This document shows positions 1 through 6,359 of a DNA stretch of 7,353 nucleotides, piece after piece. The stretch is from Desulfobacteraceae bacterium (GTDB lineage: Bacteria > Desulfobacterota > DSM-4660 > Desulfatiglandales > Desulfatiglandaceae). The notes beneath the pieces were generated by a model. It searched no databases. It saw only the letters and a program-made list of their open reading frames with translations, and was not told the origin of the DNA. The position numbers were made by a program, and so were the translations under genes. Every line of letters begins with the position of its first letter. Within the stretch, counting starts at the first letter, position 1. The stretch is from positions 1-7,353 of the forward strand of contig JAUWPC010000167.1 in NCBI GenBank assembly GCA_030611815.1. Reading direction: 5' to 3'.

Positions 1-91
1 CAGACATAGCTCCGCCCCTTAAGTTAAATGGGCATAACTGACGTAACTTACTGATATACCATTTAATTTTGTGAATGTTGGGCGATAGTGT
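1..91. other. Noncoding left edge with short inverted repeats
   Basis: No gene is supported here. The stretch lies just downstream of the regulator gene, whose TAG stop is at 92-94. It holds an 8-bp perfect inverted repeat, TTAAATGG at 24-31 and CCATTTAA at 59-66. Overlapping it is a 7-bp pair, TAAGTTA at 20-26 and TAACTTA at 44-50. GCCC at 14-17 also faces GGGC at 30-33. The loops are long and no T tract follows in the minus direction, so this is not a convincing intrinsic terminator. It could be the flank of a repeat or mobile element that continues beyond the window, but that cannot be judged from here. Confidence 0.4.
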
Positions 92-661
92 CTATTTTAG
101 GGTTCCCGATTCCGCTATTTTTTTTGCCTCCCAGATCAGAACACTGGGTCGCTGTTTCAGCTTAGGCTCGAATTCTTCGTATTCCTCCCTGTTCAAGACC
201 AGAGACCGGATCTTTCGTTTGATATATCGTTCAGTTTTCCTGCTCAAATCATTCAGATGATACTGGTCTATATCTCCAACCAATAAGAGATCTACAATAC
301 CGGTATCTTTCCCTTGGGCGTAGTCGTCGATTAGATAGGCCCTCTCTAAGTCACCCAACCTGCTTACGATACTGTCAATTACCTGGTCTATACCCATGGC
401 TTTGCTCACCATGGACTTTAATTCCGGAAACAGGGGATGATCCTGGTTAGCGGCATAGAGAATCTGGCGGCCATTTCTTTTAGATTTGAGGAGTTTGGTT
501 TTGGTAAGCTGGTTGAGTTCTTCGCGAACCGAGTTTGTGGATACATTGAACTCCTTGGCCAGTTCGCGAAGATATGAGCGGGTCTCGGGGTTGAAAAAAA
601 GCCTGGTCAGGAGCTTAATCCTGGTCTTGGATGCAATTAGACCTGCGAACAGGTTATCCAT
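92..661 (-). CDS. Winged-helix transcriptional regulator with degenerate nucleotidyltransferase-like domain
   Basis: This 189-residue protein is probably a cytoplasmic DNA-binding repressor or regulator. Residues about 10-70 form an ArsR-like winged helix: a helix beginning SKTRIKLLTRLFF, then the helix-turn-helix YLRELAKEFNVSTNSVREEL at 30-49, then a basic wing with KSKRNGRQILY around 59-69. Residues about 95-180 resemble the minimal nucleotidyltransferase fold. The usual GSxARG...SDxDL signature is degraded to DDYAQG (112-117) followed by GIVDLLLVGD (121-130). The Gly-Ser and the first catalytic Asp are lost and one Asp (D124) remains, so enzymatic activity is unlikely. Start: ATG at 661, with only a weak GGGA five bases upstream. 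The gene sits 65 bp downstream of the peptidase gene and has its own candidate promoter, overlapped by a perfect palindrome, which suggests autoregulation. Its targets and any ligand are unknown. The DNA-binding call is firm; the second-domain assignment rests on motif resemblance. Confidence 0.85.
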   Translation of the reverse strand: MDNLFAGLIASKTRIKLLTRLFFNPETRSYLRELAKEFNVSTNSVREELNQLTKTKLLKSKRNGRQILYAANQDHPLFPELKSMVSKAMGIDQVIDSIVSRLGDLERAYLIDDYAQGKDTGIVDLLLVGDIDQYHLNDLSRKTERYIKRKIRSLVLNREEYEEFEPKLKQRPSVLIWEAKKIAESGTLK

Positions 662-672
662 TATAGTCCCAA

Positions 673-697
673 TTATGAGTAATAATTCTACTCATAA
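673..697. promoter_or_regulatory. Perfect palindrome, candidate operator of the winged-helix regulator
   Basis: The arms TTATGAGTA (673-681) and TACTCATAA (689-697) are exact reverse complements separated by 7 bp. The site lies 12 bp upstream of the regulator's ATG and covers the proposed -10 box and transcription start. A dimeric winged-helix protein bound here would block its own promoter. I see no second full copy in the window. The inverted repeat is seen directly; the operator role is inferred. Confidence 0.6.
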
Positions 698-718
698 CAT
701 ATCGGACAGAGTTGTCAA
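691..718 (-). promoter_or_regulatory. Candidate sigma-70 promoter of the regulator gene
   Basis: On the minus strand a perfect -35 hexamer TTGACA (713-718) is followed after 16 bp by TATGAG (691-696), a 4/6 match to the -10 consensus. Transcription would begin near 684 and leave a leader of about 20 nt. A better -10 match, TAGAAT at 685-690, sits too far away (22 bp) to pair with this -35 box. The promoter would allow the regulator to be expressed separately from the upstream peptidase gene. Confidence 0.45.
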
Positions 719-741
719 GGTATTTTTTAAAGCACCTTGAC
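714..741. repeat. 8-bp inverted repeat across the peptidase stop codon
   Basis: GTCAAGGT (714-721) and ACCTTGAC (734-741) are exact reverse complements with a 12-bp AT-rich spacer that contains the TAA stop of the peptidase gene (727-729). One arm overlaps the proposed -35 box of the regulator promoter. A transcript could form a hairpin, but no U tract follows it, so it is not a standard intrinsic terminator. It may be a second regulatory site or chance. Confidence 0.45.
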
Positions 742-3645
742 CAGTTTCAGCCATCCCGGTCGGTCTTTTTCGGCTGCTTCGATGGCGGTTGGGGATCCGA
801 GGACTTTCACTATACCCTTGTTTTTGACTTCCTCAAGAATCTGGGCCATCTCCTTGAAATCAGCGGCCCTGGTACTGAGTATTTCGTCCCGCATCTGTTG
901 CCGGTTTTCTTCGGTATCGCCAATAAGATAACGAAGCATTGAGGTGAATCCCTTTGCGTCCGGGAGCATGTGGCCGTCCAGATCTCCAATAGCTCCGATG
1001 ATGCCCTTTGTGAGTTCCTCCTCACTCAGGGTCATATTTTCAAGGAACCGGCCAGACCGGCCAAAGGTTTCAATGGTTTGAATGAGGTTGGGGTCCCTGT
1101 AAGAAACAAAGGTCAAAACACCTGAAAGGCGATCAAAAATGCAGAATGCGCCGTAAGCCCCGCCCTGGACACGAACCTGGTCCCACAGCCAGGCATTGCG
1201 CAGATAACGTGTTATAACGAGTGCAGAGCCATGAAACCTGTACCCCAGGCTGTAGAGGTCAGCCCCCTTGCCCACATAATTGACCTGGGAGGGGATGGTC
1301 ATCCCTTCGAAAAGGGGGTCGCCTCCTGCGGGCCAGTCCGGCTCGGAGACCGGACCTTTTGGCATTGCTTTTAGAAGGTCCTTCAGGCGCGGCTCAACCC
1401 GGGACCATCCCTGTTGGTCTACGGTGATATTCGCAATCATTGCCTTGCGGTTTAAGAGGGTTTTGTGCATTTGCCGGAGTACGGCAAGCACCCCGGGCCA
1501 GTCTTCATCAACGGTTAGCGCTAACTTTCTCACAAAGAAGAGATAACTTATCCCGCTCATCTGCTCCGCAGCCCAGTGGGCTTCGCTGAAATGGGCCCTG
1601 AGCCGGAGGTTGACAACCTGATGCCCGGCAGAGACCAGATTCTGCTCGACCCTGGCCTTCTCCTCCATCACCATCTGTCGAAACCGTTCCCGGTTATCCA
1701 ACTTCACCGTCAGGAGCACGTCCTGCACGATATTGATCAGATCCTCGATCTGGCCTGACATCCCCTTACCCCTCAGGAAGAGCCATGCTGTGCTCTTCTC
1801 GGAGTCCTTAACGTTTGAGGTGAACGATTGCGGCCTGATCCCCCCGGTCTTGCGGCTGATACGCTGGGTCAGGGTGACGAAATCTTCCTTTTCTGTCCCG
1901 ATCTCAACAAGCGCCCGGCCAAAGAGGGGGAGATAAGAGAGGTATTCGGAAGGGAGACAACGCAGATTAAAGCCCAAGTCCACATATGCAATGCCGTTGG
2001 TAAAGAGATCATGGAACAGGATTTTCGTTCCGCTCTCTTCTGAGAAGGCTAAGGGTATGGTTTTGTTTTGTTTATCTAAGTCCTCCAATTTCAGCATTGG
2101 GATGGAGGCCAAGGCCTCGGGCGGATCAGGGGTCCCCTGGAGGCGCTTGAGTTCTTTCGTGTTATCTACAATCCCTTCCAGCTCTTCTTTGACCATGGCT
2201 GACCGGGCCTTTGTTAGGCGATCCCTTTCGTTTTCTTCTTCTTGCTTTCTGAGGCCTCTGTCCGGCTGGAGAATCAGGGTGGTTCGGTGCGGGTTTGAGA
2301 GAAGCATGCGGTCGATCATCTCTTCAAAAAATGCATTCTCTGATATAGCTCTGGATTTTATGCTTTCAAGCGGCCCTTCAAAGGAGAGGAGGGCCAAAGG
2401 GTCGCTGTCATAAAGCCAGGTGGTCAGGGACCTCAGCATAAGCGAGAGCCCGCGGGGGAAATTCCCTGTGTTGTTTTCCCTTAACCCGAATTCGATGGTA
2501 TTCAGGGCTGCTTCCCTTGTTTTGGGATCGATCCCGGACCGGGCCAGTTCGGTTAGGGTCTCTAAGATGAGGGATTCAATACGGTCGGCGTTTTTTGTGT
2601 CAACACCCTTGAGGCCCGTGGAGAAATAGATCTGACGCAGCTCGTTTTCGAGACCCACACCGGCGATATCCTCACCTAATCCCGAGTCTATCAGGGCCTT
2701 TCTCAGGGGGGAGCCAGGCATGCCTAAGAGGATATACTCTAAGATGTGAAGGGCAAAATTTGTTTCAACGTCTGTTGTTTCCGTGAGCATCCAGTTGAGA
2801 GTAACCATCCCTTTCGGGCCTGTGCCCGCATCTTCTCCGACCATAAAGGGGCGGATCAAACGTTTGGATTCTTTGAAAGGGGTCTGCAACCGGATCTCTG
2901 AGTCGATTTCAATCGGATCAAACTCCTTGAGATAATCATTGACCAGTCTTAACCTCTCATCCGGATCATCATTACCGTAAAAGTAGATCCTAACATTGGA
3001 GGGATGATAGTATCTCTTGTGGAAGGAGTGGAATTGTTCGTACGTGAGGCGCGGTATCTGCTTTGGATCGCCGCCCGAATCAAAACCATAGGCGTTATCC
3101 GGGAAAAGGGATTGGAGGGAGTACTCGGAAAGGAGGTTGTCAGGGGACGAATAGGCCCCCTTCATTTCATTAAAGACCACGCCCTTATATGAAAGGGGAT
3201 CATCTGCATTTTCCAGTTCAAAATGCCATCCCTCCTGCTGGAATATGGAGCGGGTGATCCGCGGATAGAAAACAGCATCCACATAGACATCTATGAGATT
3301 ATAAAAGTCCTGAAGGTTTTGACTGGCCACGGGGTAGCAGGTCTTGTCAGGGTAGGTAAAGGCATTGAGAAAGGTCTGCAGGGACCCCTTTAGAAGCTCC
3401 ACAAAGGGCTCTTTCACCGGAAATTTTCGTGACCCGCAAAGCACGGAGTGTTCTAATATGTGGGCTACCCCTGTTGAATCTGACGGGGGTGTGCGAAATG
3501 TTATTCCAAAGACCTTATTCTCGTCATCTGTGGTAAGGGAGAGGAGTTGGGCGCCGGTTTTCGAATGGCGATAAACCTTAGCCAAAGTCTTTAATTCTTT
3601 TATCTCCTGTTCTTTCAGAAGTTGAAAGCCATAATCAACGCTCAT
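727..3645 (-). CDS. M16C metallopeptidase, presequence protease (PreP)-like
   Basis: This 972-residue zinc peptidase belongs to the insulinase superfamily, subfamily M16C. Relatives (PreP, Cym1, PITRM1) enclose and degrade unstructured peptides; the role in bacteria is probably cytosolic oligopeptide clearance. The inverted zinc motif HILEH is at residues 62-66 (His62 and His66 ligands, Glu65 catalytic). The third ligand is likely Glu160 in VVFNEMKG, at the family spacing. The stretch after HILEH, including CGSRKFPVKEP and LNAFTYPDKTCYPVAS, is close to plant PreP as I recall it. A charged helical hinge lies near 464-503, between the two M16 halves. The C-terminal half has Arg825 and Tyr831 in VRVQGGAYG, matching the PreP substrate-binding pair, and SYRDPN shortly after. 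No signal peptide is seen. The start is ATG at 3645, five bases or so after GAGGAGG. An in-frame GTG at 3723 would add 26 residues, but it lies in a repeat and lacks comparable support. The gene appears intact and full length. Confidence 0.95.
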   Translation of the reverse strand: MSVDYGFQLLKEQEIKELKTLAKVYRHSKTGAQLLSLTTDDENKVFGITFRTPPSDSTGVAHILEHSVLCGSRKFPVKEPFVELLKGSLQTFLNAFTYPDKTCYPVASQNLQDFYNLIDVYVDAVFYPRITRSIFQQEGWHFELENADDPLSYKGVVFNEMKGAYSSPDNLLSEYSLQSLFPDNAYGFDSGGDPKQIPRLTYEQFHSFHKRYYHPSNVRIYFYGNDDPDERLRLVNDYLKEFDPIEIDSEIRLQTPFKESKRLIRPFMVGEDAGTGPKGMVTLNWMLTETTDVETNFALHILEYILLGMPGSPLRKALIDSGLGEDIAGVGLENELRQIYFSTGLKGVDTKNADRIESLILETLTELARSGIDPKTREAALNTIEFGLRENNTGNFPRGLSLMLRSLTTWLYDSDPLALLSFEGPLESIKSRAISENAFFEEMIDRMLLSNPHRTTLILQPDRGLRKQEEENERDRLTKARSAMVKEELEGIVDNTKELKRLQGTPDPPEALASIPMLKLEDLDKQNKTIPLAFSEESGTKILFHDLFTNGIAYVDLGFNLRCLPSEYLSYLPLFGRALVEIGTEKEDFVTLTQRISRKTGGIRPQSFTSNVKDSEKSTAWLFLRGKGMSGQIEDLINIVQDVLLTVKLDNRERFRQMVMEEKARVEQNLVSAGHQVVNLRLRAHFSEAHWAAEQMSGISYLFFVRKLALTVDEDWPGVLAVLRQMHKTLLNRKAMIANITVDQQGWSRVEPRLKDLLKAMPKGPVSEPDWPAGGDPLFEGMTIPSQVNYVGKGADLYSLGYRFHGSALVITRYLRNAWLWDQVRVQGGAYGAFCIFDRLSGVLTFVSYRDPNLIQTIETFGRSGRFLENMTLSEEELTKGIIGAIGDLDGHMLPDAKGFTSMLRYLIGDTEENRQQMRDEILSTRAADFKEMAQILEEVKNKGIVKVLGSPTAIEAAEKDRPGWLKLVKVL

Positions 3646-3655
3646 CTGTCCTCCT
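3646..3655 (-). promoter_or_regulatory. Ribosome binding site fixing the peptidase start
   Basis: On the minus strand GAGGAGG followed by ACAG precedes ATG at 3645, a near-ideal Shine-Dalgarno match and spacing. It decides in favour of the 972-residue protein over the 26-residue longer GTG-initiated reading frame. Confidence 0.85.
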
Positions 3656-3681
3656 CGGGACTTGGTTAAGTGGTTGAGTAG

Positions 3682-3760
3682 TTGTGCAACACAAGACGCA
3701 GAGCGTCTCAAAAACGTTCCCACGCAGGAGCATGGGAACGAGAAGGCATGGGAACGAGAA
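3682..3760. repeat. Structured intergenic repeat (REP-like) with three hairpins and a 15-bp tandem duplication
   Basis: Three consecutive stem-loops are present. TTGTG/CACAA has a 3-nt loop (3682-3694). AGACGC/GCGTCT has an AGA loop (3694-3708). CGTTCCCACGC/GCATGGGAACG has an AGGA loop (3715-3740) and one mismatch, which is a G-U pair in a minus-strand transcript. The right arm plus tail, GCATGGGAACGAGAA, is repeated exactly at 3730-3744 and 3746-3760. The GTTCCCACGC/GCGTGGGAAC type of hairpin is, from memory, a common dispersed intergenic repeat in several bacterial phyla, in some cases mobilised by REP-associated tyrosine transposases. No transposase is encoded here. Confidence 0.7.
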
Positions 3761-3815
3761 ACGAATCTTACTCAAAGCTATTATTATTAAGAGTACGATT
3801 AAGATTATGAATCCG

Positions 3816-3840
3816 AAAACAACCCCGCCTCTGGCGGGGT
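3816..3840 (-). terminator. Intrinsic terminator of the TRAP operon
   Basis: An 8-bp perfect stem, ACCCCGCC (3822-3829) and GGCGGGGT (3833-3840), has a 3-nt loop. In the minus direction it is followed by TGTTTTC. It lies 41 nt beyond the stop codon of the fused permease, the expected place to end the three-gene transcript. The T tract is short, but the stem is very strong. Confidence 0.8.
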
Positions 3841-3881
3841 CAAATGCGGCAGTTATTTCGTCTTCATTCCTAAATCGAAAA

Positions 3882-5783
3882 CTAATTCCTCTCCCGCTTG
3901 GGCGCCCTCGTTTTCGCTATGATCTGATAGGCCGAAAGAACAACGAATACGGCGAATCCAATATGGTTGACGGTATCGTTCGCCCAGATTAGCGCGATGG
4001 CAGCCCCTCCGTACAGGATCGTTTCTGCCCAGATGAGGGGTACGAGAAAATATCGCTCTAAACAGATCACAAAGGCCGTAATAGCGACAGTGCAAAAGAT
4101 AACTGTTTGGACCACTTCTCCGGTGGTGCCGTTCAGGAGGAGGGGATGATAGGCCATGACAATAGGTATAATATAGAGTCCCTTGGCCAACTTCCAGGAT
4201 GTGAACGCCGTCCGCATGGGGCTTGATCCTGCTATGCCGGATGCCGCAAAGGACTCTAAGGCAACTGGTGGCGTTATGTTGGCATCCTGGCTGTACCAGA
4301 AGACGATCATATGGGCAGTGATGAGCGGGAGGCCAAGATCCATGAGAGCCGGACCTGCCAGGATGACCAGAACGATGTAGGAGGCTGTCACCGGAAGCCC
4401 CATTCCGAGGAGCAGGGAGGTGAAGGCAACCAGGCCCAAAGCTAAGAGCAGATTCCCCTGAGAGAGAGAAACAATCAGAGAAGAAAACCTGAGACCTGTC
4501 CCGGTCAGATTAACGACCCCTACGATAATACCGGCCGCTGCACAGGCAACGCCCACCACAACGGCATTGCGCGCCCCCTGCTCTAAAGTCTTGAGCAGGG
4601 TCGTGATTGAAATCCGTGAGTCTTTGCGAAGAAGCGCTGTGAAATAGATCGCCAATATTGCTATAAACCCTGCCATCATCGGGCTGTAATTCATGACGAG
4701 TACTGTGATAAGGATGCCAACAGGAATAATAAAATGGATTCCTTTTTTTATGGTTTTGCCCATCCTCGGCAAGACTTCTTTGGGCTGGCCCCAGATGCCT
4801 TCCTTTTGGGCCTCAATATGCACGAAAAGGATGACAGAGAAGAAATAAAGGAGAGCAGGGATAAATGCTATTTTTATGATTTCAAGGTAGGGGGTTTGCG
4901 TGAATTCGGCCATCAGAAAGGCCCCGGCCCCCATGATGGGGGGCATCAACTGTCCCCCTGTGGAGGCCGCCGCCTCCACGGCAGCGGCTACGTGAGGTTT
5001 ATATCCGATCTTTTTCATCATCGGGATGGTAAAAGAGCCTGTGGCAACCACATTGGCTATCGCGCTTCCGGCAACCGATCCCATGAATCCGCTTGCTACC
5101 ACAGCAGTCTTCGCTGGCCCCCCGGAGAAACGCCCTGTAATGGAATAGGCCATATCGATAAAGAAGTTCCCTGCCCCCGTCTTTTCTAAGAAGGACCCGA
5201 ACAAAATAAATATAAAGACAAAGGTCGCTGCAACCCCGGTCGGCAGACCGAATATCCCCTCTGTGGTGAGGGAGAGCGTGGTGGCCATCCGTTCGATGGA
5301 GTACCCCTTGTGCATAAGGATATCGGGCATGTAGGGCCCGAAATATCCGAACAGAAGGAACCCGGAGGCAATACATGTCAAATTTAAACCGATAACACGG
5401 CGTGTGGCCTCGAGCACAAGGAGGACCAGAACAATACCAACGTTGATGTCCCATTGGCTCCAGTCGCCCTGACGGTCAAAGATGCCGTTAAGATCGATAA
5501 AAATATAGGCGCCCACGGCCACACTCATGGCCACTAAGATCAGGTCGACGCAGAGTGCCCCGTTCAGCCGGTCTCTCCGGGCCCCCTTGTAAAGGGGTCG
5601 GGTCAAGAAGGCTATGACGAGAATGGAGGTCAGGAAAACGGACCTGTGCCTCATGGCGGTCATGGCAATGACTCCGGCCGTATACAGTTCAAACAGACTG
5701 AGCCCAATGCCTATCACTGCAACAACTTTCAGAATGCTCCATTCAATTACCGAGGAAGATGTTGCCTCACTCTCTTTTGTCAT
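3882..5783 (-). CDS. TRAP transporter fused permease (4TM/12TM, DctQ-DctM type)
   Basis: This 633-residue polytopic inner-membrane protein is the ion-gradient-driven permease of a TAXI-type TRAP system. The N-terminal part (about 1-150) corresponds to the small DctQ-like four-helix subunit; the rest is the large DctM-like subunit. Characteristic DctM stretches are GSVAGSAIANV (235-245), STGGQLMPP (274-282), GMGLPVTASY (460-469) and ANITPPVALESFAASG (501-516), the last two falling in the re-entrant/transport core of the family. Hydrophobic segments run through the C terminus, which ends in a basic tail, KTRAPKRERN. The start is ATG at 5783: GAGG lies five bases upstream, whereas an in-frame GTG at 5789 overlaps that ribosome binding site and is less likely. 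It is the last gene of the operon, 19 nt after the DUF1850 gene, and is followed by an intrinsic terminator. The substrate cannot be read from the sequence; relatives are often annotated for dicarboxylates or glutamate without proof. Confidence 0.95.
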   Translation of the reverse strand: MTKESEATSSSVIEWSILKVVAVIGIGLSLFELYTAGVIAMTAMRHRSVFLTSILVIAFLTRPLYKGARRDRLNGALCVDLILVAMSVAVGAYIFIDLNGIFDRQGDWSQWDINVGIVLVLLVLEATRRVIGLNLTCIASGFLLFGYFGPYMPDILMHKGYSIERMATTLSLTTEGIFGLPTGVAATFVFIFILFGSFLEKTGAGNFFIDMAYSITGRFSGGPAKTAVVASGFMGSVAGSAIANVVATGSFTIPMMKKIGYKPHVAAAVEAAASTGGQLMPPIMGAGAFLMAEFTQTPYLEIIKIAFIPALLYFFSVILFVHIEAQKEGIWGQPKEVLPRMGKTIKKGIHFIIPVGILITVLVMNYSPMMAGFIAILAIYFTALLRKDSRISITTLLKTLEQGARNAVVVGVACAAAGIIVGVVNLTGTGLRFSSLIVSLSQGNLLLALGLVAFTSLLLGMGLPVTASYIVLVILAGPALMDLGLPLITAHMIVFWYSQDANITPPVALESFAASGIAGSSPMRTAFTSWKLAKGLYIIPIVMAYHPLLLNGTTGEVVQTVIFCTVAITAFVICLERYFLVPLIWAETILYGGAAIALIWANDTVNHIGFAVFVVLSAYQIIAKTRAPKRERN

Positions 5784-5802
5784 AATCACCTCAGTTCTGA
5801 CT

Positions 5803-6345
5803 TCAGCCTTTGATGGGGGTGGCGGAATGCGGGAAAAGGGATCGGTACATTTTGTAAAGCAGGCTCACAGGCCGGGCCGAGAAGCGTACCGCTTCATGCG
5901 GCGCAACTGCGGATAGATTTCTCCTGATATTGCGCCAGATAATGGTGTGGTCCACGCCGGGGCTTCCCACCCGCAGTATGAAATCGCCTGTGGCCATATG
6001 CATGTTTTCGATGACTTCATACGGCCCCCGCCGCACCATACGGCCTACTCCAGGCATCCGGCCCATGCCGGCCCCGAATTTTAGATAACGCTCTTCCTCG
6101 ATGTAGATACGCCCCTCTTCATCTAAGCTGTGTTCTTCCCAGATTGGGGCGTTTTCCACCGAGTGATAGTAGTGGATGGTAAAGCGTTCGCCCGGTTCTA
6201 AGGGGAGAACCAACAACGGCCCATCCTTTACGACCGGGATGATGCGCAACTCCAGGCCGCCTGGCAAATACCAGGCGGCCAGAGCCAGGCCAATGATTGC
6301 GCCGGTTACCCCCCATACGGAGGACCGAACCGGCTTATTGAACAA
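5803..6345 (-). CDS. DUF1850 domain protein, TRAP-associated membrane-anchored accessory protein
   Basis: This 180-residue protein has one hydrophobic segment near the N terminus (about 10-28, GVTGAIIGLALAAWYLPG), consistent with a membrane anchor and an extracytoplasmic domain. The rest matches DUF1850 as I know it: an HSVENAPIWEEH block around 60-71, FGAGM near 90, and LRVGSPGVDHTI near 125-136. Family members are commonly encoded between TAXI receptors and fused TRAP permeases, as here, with gaps of 14 nt upstream and 19 nt downstream. The biochemical role is unknown; assistance in receptor docking or permease assembly is only a guess. Start: TTG at 6345, preceded by GGGGTGA at a suitable distance. 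No in-frame ATG or GTG occurs before the hydrophobic segment, so the rare start is favoured. The ribosome binding site lies just after the upstream stop codon, which suggests translational coupling. Confidence 0.88.
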   Translation of the reverse strand: MFNKPVRSSVWGVTGAIIGLALAAWYLPGGLELRIIPVVKDGPLLVLPLEPGERFTIHYYHSVENAPIWEEHSLDEEGRIYIEEERYLKFGAGMGRMPGVGRMVRRGPYEVIENMHMATGDFILRVGSPGVDHTIIWRNIRRNLSAVAPHEAVRFSARPVSLLYKMYRSLFPHSATPIKG

Positions 6346-6359
6346 TTCTTGTCACCCCG
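6346..6359 (-). promoter_or_regulatory. Ribosome binding site supporting a TTG start
   Basis: On the minus strand GGGGTGA lies six bases before TTG at 6345, within the 14-nt gap that follows the TAA stop of the TAXI gene. It supports TTG as the initiation codon of the DUF1850 gene. The tight spacing suggests that ribosomes finishing the receptor gene could reinitiate here. Confidence 0.6.

Noticed and set aside
1991..2413. Plus-strand open frame of 140 codons opposite the peptidase gene
   Set aside because: It is antisense to a well-supported protease gene, is serine-rich and low in recognisable structure, and resembles no family I know. It is a shadow frame.
3730..3760. Direct repeats GCATGGGAACGAGAA considered as a CRISPR remnant
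   Set aside because: There are only two units separated by 1 bp, with no spacers and no cas genes. They are a tandem duplication within a hairpin repeat.
3769..3795. TACTC...GAGTA near the peptidase gene, considered as a second operator of the winged-helix regulator
   Set aside because: The half-sites are short, lie in the opposite relative orientation and have a 17-bp spacer, so they do not match the 673-697 palindrome.
3761..3815. Possible promoter for the peptidase gene in the AT-rich stretch
   Set aside because: TAATAAT-like -10 candidates exist on the minus strand, but no acceptable -35 box sits at proper spacing. The true promoter could not be chosen.
4734..5189. Plus-strand open frame of 151 codons, and a minus-strand frame of equal length at 4999-5454, within the permease gene
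   Set aside because: Both overlap the conserved DctM-like coding sequence and show no family features. They are explained by the codon pattern of the real gene.
5784..5789. GTG at 5789 as the permease start
   Set aside because: It overlaps the GAGG ribosome binding site. ATG at 5783 is correctly spaced from that site.
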